Counted from the stretch's first letter, positions 42,461 to 52,224 are shown. The stretch: 64,000 nucleotides of DNA from Ralstonia mannitolilytica (GCF_905397375.1 NZ_CAJPVG010000006.1:184888-248887), one strand, 5' to 3'. Translations and numbers: made by a program. Notes: generated from the letters alone by a model not told the origin.

Positions 42461-44389
42461 ATGAGCTTGACTACAAAGCGGCCACTCCGGAAGCCCCGGA
42501 CGGCCATGCGTGCGCTTGCCGGTGCACGATTGGGGGTTGTTGCAGGGGTCATGGCAGGTGCGGTTGCGCCGGCCTGGTCACAAAGCAATGCACAGGCGAA
42601 CGGGACGCCGGTGGGTGAACTGAATCCGACCGTGGTGACCGCCTCGCGGGGCGAGCAGCCGCTCTCCGATGCGCTGCCGCACACCACGGTCATCAGCCGC
42701 GCCGACATCGAGCGCTCGCAGGCGCCGGATGCGGTGACGCTGCTGCGCCGCGAGGCCGGTATCGAAATCGCCCAGAACGGCGGCCCCGGCACCAACGCCA
42801 GCCTGTTCATGCGCGGCGCCAGTTCCAACCAGACGCTGGTGCTGATTGACGGCGTGCGTGTGAGTTCTGGCACATCGGGCGGCGCGCAGATCGGGCAACT
42901 GATGGCCGACCAGATCGACCACATCGAAGTCGTGCGCGGTAATGTGTCGGCGCTCTATGGCTCGGACGCGGTCGGTGGCGTGGTGCAGATCTTCACGCGC
43001 AGCGGTCGCGGCCATGCGCCGCTGGCCAATGCGGAGATCGAATACGGCGCGCGCAACACCAAGCGCGCGCAGGCGGGCATCAGCGGGTCGGTGGGCGAGC
43101 GTGGCGATACGTCGTTCGCCGTGTCGGTGTCTGAGTTCAAGACCAGCGGGTTCTCGACCATGAACCCGCTGCTGGCGCCGAAAGCGAACCCGAACGACAA
43201 CCCCTACACGAACAAGAGCGTGTCGGCGCAGCTATCGCATCGGTTCTCTGCGGACTGGCAGGCGGGACTGACGTACTTCCAGACCTGGGGCGATGTCAGC
43301 TACGACAGCAGTTTCGGCAAGCCGACCGACGTCAATACGGCGCACAACGTGGTGCGCTCGATGTCCGCCTATGTGGACGGCAAGGTGACCCAGGACTGGA
43401 AGACGCGCGTGACGCTCTCGCAAGGGGATGACCGCAGCCTGAACTTCACCAACGGCGTGCCGCAGGTGCCCGCGCGTTTCAACACGCGCAACCAGACGGC
43501 GAGCTGGCAGAACGACTGGACCTTCCTGCCGAACCAGCTGCTCAAGGTCGGCCTGGAACATCTGCAGACCAGCATCGACAGCGACGCCTACGATGTGCCC
43601 ACGCGCAACGTCGACTCCGGCTACATCGGCTACGAAGGCAAGTTCGGCCCGCACCAGTTGCAGCTCAATCTGCGCCGTGACCGCTATTCGGATTTCGGCG
43701 GCGCCAACAGCTACTACGCCGGCTACGGCTTTGCGTTCACCCCGCAGTGGAAGGCGGTGGCGAGCGTGAGCAACGCCTTCCGCGCGCCGAGCTTCAATGA
43801 GTTGTACTACCCGTTCTTCGGCAACCCGAACGTGCAGCCGGAGAAGGCTCGCTCGGTGGAGGGCGGCGTGGAATATAACGGCGCGATCGGCCTGGTCCGC
43901 ATGACGGTGTTCGAGACGGACTACAGCAACCTGATCACCTCCGTGTGCGATGCCGCGTTCAACTGCGCGGCTGCCAACGTCAACCGCGCGCGGGTGAACG
44001 GCGTCGAGACTTCGTACCGCGGTTCCATCTATGGCGTGGACGTGCGCGCCAGCTTTACCATGCAGAACCCGCAGGACTTGTCGGCCAACCAGTTGCTGTC
44101 GCGTCGTGCACGGCACTTCGGCAGCGTCTCGGCGTACAAGACGGTCGGGCCGTTCTCGGCGGGCGTGGAGTGGAACGCGGCGGGTGATCGGCAGGATTCG
44201 ACGAGGGCGCTGGGCGGTTACGGCGTGCTGAACCTCGTCGGCCGCTACCAGATCACGCGCGACTGGGCGTTGTCCGCTCGCCTGGAGAACGTGACGAACA
44301 AGAACTACCAGTTGATCTATCCGTACAACACGGCATCGCGTGGAGTGTTCTTCACGCTGTCGTGGCAACAGCACGAACCGAAGCGATGA
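42461..44389 (+). CDS. btuB: TonB-dependent outer-membrane vitamin B12 receptor BtuB
   Basis: Outer-membrane beta-barrel that imports corrinoids with TonB energy; 642 residues. After a signal peptide (the hydrophobic part starts at MRALAGARLGVVAGVMAG, residue 16), the TonB box region reads LNPTVVTASRGEQPLSD. The plug domain follows (LRREAGIEIAQNGGPGTNASLFMRG), then the barrel, ending in ...GVFFTLSWQQHEPKR. The start could be 42461 or the ATG at 42506; neither has a strong ribosome site. It is the first gene of the riboswitch operon, and its stop overlaps btuC by 4 nt. Confidence 0.92.
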   Translation: MSLTTKRPLRKPRTAMRALAGARLGVVAGVMAGAVAPAWSQSNAQANGTPVGELNPTVVTASRGEQPLSDALPHTTVISRADIERSQAPDAVTLLRREAGIEIAQNGGPGTNASLFMRGASSNQTLVLIDGVRVSSGTSGGAQIGQLMADQIDHIEVVRGNVSALYGSDAVGGVVQIFTRSGRGHAPLANAEIEYGARNTKRAQAGISGSVGERGDTSFAVSVSEFKTSGFSTMNPLLAPKANPNDNPYTNKSVSAQLSHRFSADWQAGLTYFQTWGDVSYDSSFGKPTDVNTAHNVVRSMSAYVDGKVTQDWKTRVTLSQGDDRSLNFTNGVPQVPARFNTRNQTASWQNDWTFLPNQLLKVGLEHLQTSIDSDAYDVPTRNVDSGYIGYEGKFGPHQLQLNLRRDRYSDFGGANSYYAGYGFAFTPQWKAVASVSNAFRAPSFNELYYPFFGNPNVQPEKARSVEGGVEYNGAIGLVRMTVFETDYSNLITSVCDAAFNCAAANVNRARVNGVETSYRGSIYGVDVRASFTMQNPQDLSANQLLSRRARHFGSVSAYKTVGPFSAGVEWNAAGDRQDSTRALGGYGVLNLVGRYQITRDWALSARLENVTNKNYQLIYPYNTASRGVFFTLSWQQHEPKR

Positions 44390-45405
44390 CGACACCTGCA
44401 CTGCCCGCACGCGCGGCACGCGGTTTTGCCTGGCGGCTGTGGTCGCTGCTGGCCCTCGCGTGCGTGGTGGTGCTGCTGGCGTCGCTGATGCTCGGCAGCG
44501 TGCGGCTGTCGCCCGCCGAAGTCTGGCGGGCTCTGATTGGCGGCCGCGATGGCCTGGCGGCAGGCATCGTCACCGAGCTGCGCCTGCCGCGTGCGGGCGC
44601 GGCATTTGCGGCCGGCGGGCTGCTCGCGTTTGCCGGCGCGCTCATGCAGATGCTGCTGCGCAATCCGCTGGCCGATCCGTATGTGCTGGGCGTGTCGGGC
44701 GGCGGCGCGGTGGCGGCCCTCACGGCGATGCTGCTTTCGCTGCCGTGGTGGGCGGTGCAGACCAGTGCCGGCGCGGGGGCGTTGCTGTCGATGGCGCTGG
44801 TGGCCGCGCTGGCGCGCCAGCACCTGTGGCGCGGTGAACCCGGCGAAGCGAATGCGCGTCTGCTGCTCGGCGGCGTGGTGATGGCTTCGGGCTGGGGCGG
44901 CCTCATTACCCTCATTCTGACGGTCGCACCCGAGAACAAGCTGCGCGGCATGATCTTCTGGATGGTCGGCGACCTCGGCGGCGCCGATCGTTACGTCGGC
45001 GCCTTGATTGCGCTGGTGGCGGCGGTGGCCGTGGTGCTGCCTCATGCTCGGGACCTCAATGTGCTGCTCGCGGGCGAGATGCGCGCCCGCGCGCTCGGCG
45101 TGCCGGTGGCGCGCGTGCGGGCGCTGATCTACGTGGTGGCGTCGCTGTGCACCGCCGTGGCCGTGACGATGGCAGGCTCCGTCGCCTTTGTCGGCCTGCT
45201 CGTGCCGCACATGGTGCGCCTGGCGTGGACGCGCGACGTGCGCATCCACCTGCCCGCCACCGCGATGGCGGGCGGCGGCCTGCTGATGCTGGCCGACCTG
45301 ATCGCCCGCACGCTCATCGCGCCGACGCAACTGCCGGTGGGCGTGATCACCACGATGATCGGCGTGCCCACCTTCCTCTACCTGCTGATGCGGAGCGCGC
45401 GATGA
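44386..45405 (+). CDS. btuC: Corrinoid ABC transporter permease (FecCD/BtuC family)
   Basis: Inner-membrane permease of 339 residues with about ten helices. LRLPRAGAAFAAGGLLAFAGALMQMLLRNPLADPYVLGVSGGG is the FecCD signature, and GSVAFVGLLVPHMVRL is the cytoplasmic coupling segment. It is placed between btuB and the ATPase gene, with 4-nt overlaps on both sides, so vitamin B12 is the expected cargo. The start ATG at 44386 overlaps the btuB stop. Confidence 0.93.
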   Translation: MTTPALPARAARGFAWRLWSLLALACVVVLLASLMLGSVRLSPAEVWRALIGGRDGLAAGIVTELRLPRAGAAFAAGGLLAFAGALMQMLLRNPLADPYVLGVSGGGAVAALTAMLLSLPWWAVQTSAGAGALLSMALVAALARQHLWRGEPGEANARLLLGGVVMASGWGGLITLILTVAPENKLRGMIFWMVGDLGGADRYVGALIALVAAVAVVLPHARDLNVLLAGEMRARALGVPVARVRALIYVVASLCTAVAVTMAGSVAFVGLLVPHMVRLAWTRDVRIHLPATAMAGGGLLMLADLIARTLIAPTQLPVGVITTMIGVPTFLYLLMRSAR

Positions 45406-46241
45406 GCTGGCTGCGCCGCACACCCGCACCGCCGGCATTTGCGCAGATGGAGGCGGCGCCCGAACTGGCCTTGCACGATCTGCGTGTGGCGGTGGAAGGG
45501 CGCGTGCTGATCGGGCGCCTGTCGATGACGGCGACGGCCGGCCAGCTCTGGAGCGTGGTCGGCCCCAACGGCGCAGGCAAATCGACGTGGCTCTCGGTGC
45601 TTGCAGGGCTGCGCGCGCCCGACGGCGGCAGCGTCACGCTCGACGGGGCGCCGCTCGCCGACTGGCCGGCCGTGGCGCTGGCACGCCGCCGCGCCTTTCT
45701 GCCGCAGACGCTGCACGACACGTTTCCGGTCTCCGTCCATGACGCCGTGATGACGGGCCGCCATCCCCACCTCGCGCGCTGGGAATGGGAGGGCGATGCC
45801 GATGCACGTGCTGTCGATGCTGCCCTCTCTGCGCTGCACCTGCAGCCGCTGGCGCAGCGCGACGTCCGCACACTTTCCGGCGGCGAGCGGCAGCGCGTGG
45901 CGATCGCTTCGGTGATTGCGCAGGACGCTCGCGTGCTGCTGCTCGACGAACCCGTCGCGCACCTGGACTTGCATCAGCAGATTGCCGTGCTCCGCCTGCT
46001 GCTTGAAGGCTGCCGCAAGCACGGCTGGCTCGTCATGCTGACCGTGCACGATTTGAACCTCGCGCGCCGCTTTGCCACCCATGCGCTGTTGATGGACGGC
46101 GCGGGCCACACGATTGCCGGCAAGGCAGCCAACGTGCTCACGCCCGAGCACTGCGCGCGCGTGCTGCGCACCCCGATTGCCGAGGTGGCCGACGGCCGCC
46201 GCACGGCACTGATTCCGGATGACCCCGATGACCATGCCTGA
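45402..46241 (+). CDS. btuD: Corrinoid ABC transporter ATP-binding protein (BtuD family)
   Basis: ATPase of the B12 importer, 279 residues. Walker A GPNGAGKST (about 54-62), Q-loop FLPQTL, signature LSGGERQRVAIAS (about 158), Walker B VLLLDEPVAHLD and the switch His in LTVHDLNLA are all intact. About 20 extra residues precede the domain. It overlaps btuC by 4 nt, and its end overlaps the cobO start. Confidence 0.93.
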   Translation: MSWLRRTPAPPAFAQMEAAPELALHDLRVAVEGRVLIGRLSMTATAGQLWSVVGPNGAGKSTWLSVLAGLRAPDGGSVTLDGAPLADWPAVALARRRAFLPQTLHDTFPVSVHDAVMTGRHPHLARWEWEGDADARAVDAALSALHLQPLAQRDVRTLSGGERQRVAIASVIAQDARVLLLDEPVAHLDLHQQIAVLRLLLEGCRKHGWLVMLTVHDLNLARRFATHALLMDGAGHTIAGKAANVLTPEHCARVLRTPIAEVADGRRTALIPDDPDDHA

Positions 46242-46851
46242 AAACGAAGACGGCGGCCTCAATGCCCGCCATCGCATCCGCATGCAACGCAAGAAGGCCG
46301 TGGTGGACGCCAGGATCGCGGCCGCCACCGACGTACGCGGCGTGCTGCTCGTCAACACCGGCAACGGCAAGGGCAAATCGAGCTCGGGCTTCGGCATGGT
46401 GATCCGCGCGATGGGGCACGACATGCAGGTGGGTGTCGTGCAATTCATCAAAGGCGCGATCCCCACCGGCGAAGAGCGTTTCCTGCGGCGGTTTCCCGAG
46501 CAATGCCGCTTCCACGTCATGGGCGAAGGCTATACGTGGGAAACGCAGGACCGCACGCGCGACATCAAGAAGGCGCAAGCCGCGTGGGCCTGCGCCCGCG
46601 AGCTGCTGAACGATCCGTCGATTGGCCTGGTGCTGCTCGATGAGCTGAACATCGCGCTCAAATACCACTACCTGGACGTGCAGACGGTGCTGGCCGACCT
46701 GCGCGCCCGGCCGGCAGCGCAGCATGTCGTCGTCACCGGGCGCGGCGCGCCACCCGAGCTGATCGAGGCGGCCGATACCGTGACCGACATGACACTCGTC
46801 AAGCACGCGTTTTCGCAGGGCATCCAGGCGCAGCCGGGGGTGGAACTGTGA
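46228..46851 (+). CDS. cobO: Cob(I)yrinic acid a,c-diamide adenosyltransferase
   Basis: Attaches the 5'-deoxyadenosyl group to cob(I)alamin precursors (BtuR/CobO family); 207 residues. The P-loop variant NTGNGKGKSSSGFG is near residue 42, and LVLLDELNIALKY, VVTGRGAP and ADTVTDMTLVKHAF follow the family. ATGs at 46219, 46228 and 46234 are possible starts within the end of btuD; 46228 is a compromise. The C-terminal stop overlaps the cobT start. Confidence 0.92.
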   Translation: MTMPENEDGGLNARHRIRMQRKKAVVDARIAAATDVRGVLLVNTGNGKGKSSSGFGMVIRAMGHDMQVGVVQFIKGAIPTGEERFLRRFPEQCRFHVMGEGYTWETQDRTRDIKKAQAAWACARELLNDPSIGLVLLDELNIALKYHYLDVQTVLADLRARPAAQHVVVTGRGAPPELIEAADTVTDMTLVKHAFSQGIQAQPGVEL

Positions 46852-47897
46852 TGGCCCCCGCGATGCACATTCCCCCGTTTGATGACGCACTGCGCGCGCG
46901 TCTGCAGGCCGCCGTAGACACCAAGACCAAGCCGCTCGGCGCGCTGGGCCGGCTCGAAGCGCTGGCCGTGCAGATCGGGCTGATCCAGAACACCGAGGCC
47001 CCACAACTGATCCGCCCGGCCATGGTGGTGTTCGCGGCGGACCACGGCATCGCCCATGCCGGCGTGAGCGCGTATCCGCAGGCCGTGACGGCGCAGATGG
47101 TGCTCAACTTCGTGGCGGGTGGCGCTGCGGTCAACGTGTTTTGCCGCCAGCACGGCTTTGCGCTCGAAGTCGTGAACGCCGGCGTCGCCGCGCCGCTGTG
47201 GGCAGGCGACACACCGGGCCTGGTCGATGCGCCCATCGGCCCGGGCACGCGCGATTTCGCCCAGCAGCCCGCCATGACCGCCGAGGAGCGCGACCGCGCC
47301 ATCGCGCTCGGCGCCCAGCGGGTGGCGCACCACGCGACGCTCGGCAGCAACGTCATTGCACTCGGCGAAATGGGCATCGCGAACACCGCGTCGGCTGCCT
47401 GCCTGATGGCGCGGCTGTGCGATCTGCCGGTGGCGCAATGCGTCGGTCGCGGCACCGGGCTGGACGATGCGGGCCTGGCCCGCAAGCGCGCCGTGCTGGA
47501 AGCCGCCATGGCGCGGCATGCACAGGTGAAGGCGCCGCTTGACGTGCTCGCCTGTTTCGGTGGCTTCGAGGTGGCGGCGATGGTTGGCGCCGTCCTGGAG
47601 GCGGCGCAGCGGCGCATGGTCATCCTTGTCGACGGCTTCATCGCCACGGCCGCCGTGCTGGTGGCGGCGCGCGTGGCGCCCGGCGTGCTGCGCTATTGCG
47701 TATTCGGCCATGTATCGGATGAACGGGGGCATCGCGCGCTGCTGGAGGTGCTCGATGCGCGACCGCTGCTGTCGCTGTCGTTGAGGCTGGGCGAGGGCAG
47801 CGGGGCGGTGCTGGCGTATCCGCTGGTCGTGTCTGCCGTGGCGTTCCTGCGCGAGATGGCGACTTTCGCCAGCGCCGGCGTGAGCGAGCGCGCGTAG
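46851..47897 (+). CDS. cobT: Nicotinate-nucleotide:dimethylbenzimidazole phosphoribosyltransferase
   Basis: Makes alpha-ribazole phosphate for the lower nucleotide loop of cobalamin; 348 residues. KPLGALGRLEALAVQ, FAADHGIAHAGVSAYP, ALGEMGIANTASAA and the catalytic Glu in RLGEGSGAV (about residue 315) are present. The start ATG overlaps the cobO TGA (TGATG); an adjacent GTG at 46848 is possible. It acts together with CobS and CobC downstream. Confidence 0.95.
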   Translation: MAPAMHIPPFDDALRARLQAAVDTKTKPLGALGRLEALAVQIGLIQNTEAPQLIRPAMVVFAADHGIAHAGVSAYPQAVTAQMVLNFVAGGAAVNVFCRQHGFALEVVNAGVAAPLWAGDTPGLVDAPIGPGTRDFAQQPAMTAEERDRAIALGAQRVAHHATLGSNVIALGEMGIANTASAACLMARLCDLPVAQCVGRGTGLDDAGLARKRAVLEAAMARHAQVKAPLDVLACFGGFEVAAMVGAVLEAAQRRMVILVDGFIATAAVLVAARVAPGVLRYCVFGHVSDERGHRALLEVLDARPLLSLSLRLGEGSGAVLAYPLVVSAVAFLREMATFASAGVSERA

Positions 47898-47899
47898 CC

Positions 47900-48682
47900 A
47901 TGAACCCGTTGCGCGAACACTGGCAGGCGCTGTGGATGGCGGTCGGGTATTTCACCCGCATCCCCGTACCGGCGTGGGTCGGGCTCGGTCCCGATACCTG
48001 GCAGGCCGGGCTGAATCGCGCGGCGCGGTACTTTCCGCTGGTGGGCTGGCTGGTGGGCGCGGTGGCTGCGGCGGTGTACTGGCTGGTGTCGCGCACCGTG
48101 CCTGCGCCCGGCGTGGCAGTGGCCGTGTCGATGGCGGCCACGCTGCTGCTGACCGGCGCGTTCCACGAAGACGGCCTGGCCGATTGCGCGGATGGCTTCG
48201 GCGGCGGTTACACAGCCGAAGACCGCCTGCGCATCATGCACGACTCGCGCATCGGCGCGTTCGGGGCGATTGCGGTGTGCATGGCGCTGCTGCTCAAGTG
48301 GCAACTGCTGAGTGCGATGGCGTCGCATGGCACGGCGATCCTCGCAGCAATGGTTTGTGCCCATGCCGCCAGCCGTGCAGCCGCGGTGAGCTACCTCCTC
48401 ACGCATGACTACGTGCGCACCGAAGGCAAGGCCAAGCCTGTCGCCCAACGCATGCGCTGGGCCGGAGCGCTGTGGGCCAGTGCATTCGGCATCGTGCCGC
48501 TGCTGTGGTTCGGGGCCGTGGGTGCAGCGGTCGTTGTCGTGGGGCTCATCGTTGCGCGCTGGCTGCTGGGCCGCTACTTCGTGCGCCGCATCGGCGGCAT
48601 CACCGGCGATTGCCTGGGGATGGCGCAGCAACTCTTTGAACTGCTGATCCTGTGGGGGCTGCTGGCGTGGATTTCATCCTGA
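47900..48682 (+). CDS. cobS: Adenosylcobinamide-GDP ribazoletransferase (cobalamin synthase)
   Basis: Integral membrane enzyme of 260 residues that joins adenosylcobinamide-GDP and alpha-ribazole. The conserved HEDGLADCADGFGGG motif (about residues 90-104) and YFTRIPVP near the start identify it. Several hydrophobic helices follow. It begins 3 nt after cobT and overlaps cobC by 16 nt. Confidence 0.94.
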   Translation: MNPLREHWQALWMAVGYFTRIPVPAWVGLGPDTWQAGLNRAARYFPLVGWLVGAVAAAVYWLVSRTVPAPGVAVAVSMAATLLLTGAFHEDGLADCADGFGGGYTAEDRLRIMHDSRIGAFGAIAVCMALLLKWQLLSAMASHGTAILAAMVCAHAASRAAAVSYLLTHDYVRTEGKAKPVAQRMRWAGALWASAFGIVPLLWFGAVGAAVVVVGLIVARWLLGRYFVRRIGGITGDCLGMAQQLFELLILWGLLAWISS

Positions 48683-49245
48683 TCCGCCATGCGCGGCCTG
48701 CCATGACGGCCGGGCTGTGCTACGGCCGCACCGACCTGCCGCTGGCCGACCCGATGGACCCGCATCCTTCGGCCATCGTCGACAAGCTCACCGCACACGC
48801 GCCGCACCGCCTGCTGGCAAGCCCGCTCCAACGTAGCCGCCTGACAGCGGAGGCGATCGCGCGCGTGGCTGAGGTGCGTGCTGTCGAAATCGATGCCCGC
48901 TTGATGGAGCTGGACTTTGGCACCTGGGAAGGCTGCCAGTGGGACGACCTGCCGCGCGCCCAGGTGGATCGGTGGGCGCATGACCTCGTGCACGGGAACC
49001 CGCATGGCGGCGAATCGGCGGCGGACCTGCTGGCGCGGGTGACCGCCTGGGCGGAAGCCACCGCGGCCGCCGAGGCATCGTGCGTGTGGGCGGTCACGCA
49101 TGCCGGCTGCATGCGCGCCTTGGCTGCCCATTGGCTGCAGCGTCCGCTGGCCGAAACGCTGCAATGGCCGCTGCAATGGGGCGCCGCGTGCGGCTTTCGC
49201 GTGCAGCCCGACGGTTTGCCGGTGCTGCTGTTCTGGAACCGATGA
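48667..49245 (+). CDS. cobC: Alpha-ribazole phosphatase (histidine phosphatase family)
   Basis: Removes the phosphate from alpha-ribazole phosphate or adenosylcobalamin phosphate; 192 residues. The phosphohistidine motif is IRHARP, with Ala where RHG is most common. CYGRTDLPL, LLASPLQRSRLTAEAI, MELDFGTWEGCQWDDLP and VTHAGCMRAL complete the family pattern. The GTG at 48667 fits the fold, which begins DFILIRHA; it overlaps the end of cobS. It is the last gene of the riboswitch operon and converges on btuF. Confidence 0.9.
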   Translation: MDFILIRHARPAMTAGLCYGRTDLPLADPMDPHPSAIVDKLTAHAPHRLLASPLQRSRLTAEAIARVAEVRAVEIDARLMELDFGTWEGCQWDDLPRAQVDRWAHDLVHGNPHGGESAADLLARVTAWAEATAAAEASCVWAVTHAGCMRALAAHWLQRPLAETLQWPLQWGAACGFRVQPDGLPVLLFWNR

Positions 49246-49272
49246 GGCGCTACGCCCGACGCGCGGCCAACG

Positions 49273-50220
49273 TCAGCGTCCGATCCTGGCGTGCATCCCG
49301 AGCCGCCGCGTGCGCGCCTCTTCCAGGTCTTCGCACAACTGCGTGGCGGCCTCCACCAGGCGTGGCCCGAAGCGGTTGATGAGGTCGCCGTTGATCGTAA
49401 AGAGGTTGCCGCGCTGCACGGCCTGCAACTGGGGCCAGCGCTTCCAGCCGTCGAGCGTGTCGATGGGGCGATTGCCCTGCGTGGCGCCCATGCTGGCCGT
49501 CAGCAGCACCTCGGGGTTGGCCGCGATCACAGCCTCCGCCGAGACCGTCGGCACCAGCAGCGGCTCGCTGGCAAACACGTTGCGGCCGCCGCATAGCGCC
49601 AGCATGTCGGAGAAGATGTGCTGGCCGTTGAGCGTCATCAGCGGCTGTTCCCACACCTGGTAGAACACCGTCACGGGCGGGCGGCCGCTGTAGCGGTTGC
49701 GCAGGCCATCGACGCGCTGGCGGAACTGCTGCGCGGCGTCGTGGGCGCTGGCGCGCGTGTCGAGCAGCGTGCCGAGCGCTTCGATGGAGCGCGGGATGTC
49801 CGCCATGCGATGCGGTTCAGAAAAGAACAGCGGAATGCCAAGCGCACGGAGCCGGTCGAGCTGCTTCTGCGCATTGCCGTGGCGCCAGACGACCACCAGG
49901 TCGGGCTTGAGCGCGGCGATGCGCTCGAGGTCCAGCGACCGGTTGTCGCCCACGCGCGGAATGTCGCGGGCGGCGGGCGGGTAGTCGCTGTACGTCACGG
50001 TACCGACGATGCGCGCGCCGCCGCCCGCCGCGAACAGCAGTTCGGTGGCGTGCGGCGCGAGGCTGACGATGCGCTGCGCAGGGCGTTGCAGCGTGACGGC
50101 GGCGCCGGTGTCGTCGGTGACGGAGATTGCGGCAAGGGCGGGGGCGACCGCGGCGAGCAGGGCGGCAAGGCCGAGCGCGGCAACGCCGCGGGCAAGGTGG
50201 CTGAAACGGACTGTCATCAA
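49273..50220 (-). CDS. btuF: Cobalamin-binding periplasmic protein (BtuF family)
   Basis: Type-III ABC binding protein of 315 residues that delivers corrinoid to BtuCD. A Sec signal (GVAALGLAALLAAVAPALA) precedes the fold ITVTD-like start, RIVSLAPHATELLFAAGGG, SDYPPAARDIPRVGD and LKPDLVVVWRHGN. It lies on the opposite strand from btuBCD, as last gene of the cobU-cbiB-cobD-btuF operon, 19 nt after cobD. Confidence 0.9.
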   Translation of the reverse strand: MMTVRFSHLARGVAALGLAALLAAVAPALAAISVTDDTGAAVTLQRPAQRIVSLAPHATELLFAAGGGARIVGTVTYSDYPPAARDIPRVGDNRSLDLERIAALKPDLVVVWRHGNAQKQLDRLRALGIPLFFSEPHRMADIPRSIEALGTLLDTRASAHDAAQQFRQRVDGLRNRYSGRPPVTVFYQVWEQPLMTLNGQHIFSDMLALCGGRNVFASEPLLVPTVSAEAVIAANPEVLLTASMGATQGNRPIDTLDGWKRWPQLQAVQRGNLFTINGDLINRFGPRLVEAATQLCEDLEEARTRRLGMHARIGR

Positions 50221-50239
50221 ACGGGGCGGGGGGAGGCGG

Positions 50240-51247
50240 TCATGCGGAAAGCGACAGCGATGCTAACGCATCGTCCAGGCGTTGCCATCCGGGTTCATCC
50301 GCAGGCAAGCCGAAGCGCAGGCCCGCGACGGGCCCATCGAACAGGCGGGTCCAGACGCCGACCCGCGCCAGCCGTGCGTGAAGCGCCGGTGCCTCGGCCG
50401 TCGGTGCCCAGGCAAACAGCGGCGTGGCGGTGTTGCGCAGGCCGTGGCGATCCAGCAACGCATGCAGCCGCGCGCCTTCAGCTTGCAGGCGCGCGCGCGT
50501 GGCGCTCTGCCACGGCGCGTCGGCCAGCGCGGCACGCACCACGGCGCGCGCCGGGCCGTTGACGGTCCAGTGGCCCAAGGCGTCGCGCAGCGCATCCACG
50601 AGTTCCGGCGCAGCCAGCGTGAAGCCGATGCGCGCTCCGGCCAGCCCATAGAACTTGCCGATCGAACGCAGGACCACCAGGCCCGGCGCCCCCGCCAACG
50701 GCGCCATCGTCGGGCCATCGTCGAACGCCTCGATGAAGGCCTCGTCGACGATCAGCGTGCCGCCGCGCGCAAGCAGGCGCGCATGCCAGTCGCGCAGCGT
50801 TTGCGCGGGCAGCAGGCGTGCGGTCGGGTTGTTCGGGTTGACGACGACGAGATGCCGCACGTTGGCCGGCAGGTCGGTGAAGAACGCGTCTTCGGGCAGC
50901 GGTACGACGGTGTGGCCGGCTCGCGCGAAGGCCGGCGCGTATTCGCTGTAGCCGGTCTGCGCAATGCCGACGCGCCTGCGCGGCAACAAGGCCGGCAGCC
51001 CGCGGATGGCCGCCTGCGAGCCGGCCACCGCCAGCACCGCACGCGTATCGCTCACGCCGTAATGCGCGGCGGCTTGCACTTCGAGCCCATCGTCTTCGGG
51101 CAGTCGCAGCCAGGCATCAGCCGGGATGGGCGGAACGGGATAGCCGCGCGGATTGATGCCGGTCGAGAGATCCAGCCAACCACCGGCCGGCTCGCCGTAG
51201 CGGGCACGGGCGGCGGCCAGGTTGCCGCCATGGACGATGCCGCTCAT
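50240..51247 (-). CDS. cobD: Threonine-phosphate decarboxylase (CobD/CobC type)
   Basis: PLP enzyme of 335 residues that makes (R)-1-aminopropan-2-O-phosphate, the linker between corrin ring and nucleotide loop. VHGGNLAAARARYG, LDLSTGINP, VVNPNNPTARLL, LIVDEAFIEAF and the PLP lysine in SIGKFYGLAGARIGF are all present. The symbol follows Salmonella usage (Pseudomonas calls it cobC). The start at 51247 overlaps the cbiB stop by 4 nt, so production is coupled to CbiB, which uses the product. Confidence 0.92.
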   Translation of the reverse strand: MSGIVHGGNLAAARARYGEPAGGWLDLSTGINPRGYPVPPIPADAWLRLPEDDGLEVQAAAHYGVSDTRAVLAVAGSQAAIRGLPALLPRRRVGIAQTGYSEYAPAFARAGHTVVPLPEDAFFTDLPANVRHLVVVNPNNPTARLLPAQTLRDWHARLLARGGTLIVDEAFIEAFDDGPTMAPLAGAPGLVVLRSIGKFYGLAGARIGFTLAAPELVDALRDALGHWTVNGPARAVVRAALADAPWQSATRARLQAEGARLHALLDRHGLRNTATPLFAWAPTAEAPALHARLARVGVWTRLFDGPVAGLRFGLPADEPGWQRLDDALASLSLSA

Positions 51248-52224
51248 GACGCGCTCCACGCGATGACGGCGAGGCTGCCCAAGATGGCCAGCCACCACCA
51301 CAGCGTGCGCGAGACCAGAGCCAGTGCGCGCGTGATGTCGGCCGCGGCGACGGGCGCGCCGGTGCCCAGCGGTGGGCGCGGCTCATCCACGCCTTCGTAG
51401 CGCGCGGTGCCGCCAAGCTTCACGCGCAGGCTGCCGGCGCCGGAGGCCATCACCGGGCCTGCGTTGGGGCTCGACCATTGCGGCGCCTGTGCGCGCCAGC
51501 AGCGCAGCGCATCACCGGTGTGGCCGAGCAGCGCATAGCTCGTGGCCGTGAGCCGGGCGGGCACCCAGTTGAGCACGTCGTCGATGCGTGCGGCTGCCCA
51601 GCCGAAACCGGCAAAGCGCGCATTGCGGTAGCCCCACATCGCGTCCAGCGTGTTGGCCAGCCGGTACAGCACCACGCCGGGGGCGCCTGCCACGACGAGC
51701 CAGAACAGCGGCGCAAAGATGGCGTCGCTGCCGTTCTCGAGGGCCGATTCCACGGCGGCACGAGCAATGGGCTCGCCGTCGGCATCATGCAGGTCGCGCG
51801 AGACGATGCGCGACGCCAGTGCGCGTGCGCGGGGCAGATCGGCATCGCGCAGCGCAAGCGCGATCGGGGCGATGTGGTCATGCAGGCTGCGTGCGCCGAT
51901 GGCGATGTAGAGCGCGATGGCATCGAGCGCCGTCACGCACCATGGCGAGGCGCCTCGCGCCCCGGTGACGAACCACCCCGCCACCAGCACGAACGGCAGG
52001 ACGGCGATCGCCCACGCGATGAGCCCGGCGGTGCGCGACCACGCCAGCGCGGCAGGCCTGCGGTTCATGGCGCGTTCCACGGCAGTGGCGATGCGCCCGA
52101 AGCCGACCAGCGGATGCCAGCGCGGCACCTCGCCGAACAGGCGATCAAGCAGCACGCCCCCGAGCGCAGCGAACGCAACGAGTGGCCACCCGAGATCGAA
52201 CACGCCGCCCAGCATGGCACTCAC
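51244..52224 (-). CDS. cbiB: Adenosylcobinamide-phosphate synthase CbiB
   Basis: Integral membrane enzyme of 326 residues that amidates adenosylcobyric acid with aminopropanol (phosphate). LLDRLFGEVPRWHPLVGFGR near the start, RIVSRDLHDADGEPIARAAVESALENGSDAIFAPLFW and RNARFAGFGWAAARIDDVLNWVPARLTA are diagnostic. It starts with GTG in a 4-nt overlap with the cobU stop (an ATG at 52215 is the alternative). Confidence 0.94.
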   Translation of the reverse strand: MSAMLGGVFDLGWPLVAFAALGGVLLDRLFGEVPRWHPLVGFGRIATAVERAMNRRPAALAWSRTAGLIAWAIAVLPFVLVAGWFVTGARGASPWCVTALDAIALYIAIGARSLHDHIAPIALALRDADLPRARALASRIVSRDLHDADGEPIARAAVESALENGSDAIFAPLFWLVVAGAPGVVLYRLANTLDAMWGYRNARFAGFGWAAARIDDVLNWVPARLTATSYALLGHTGDALRCWRAQAPQWSSPNAGPVMASGAGSLRVKLGGTARYEGVDEPRPPLGTGAPVAAADITRALALVSRTLWWWLAILGSLAVIAWSAS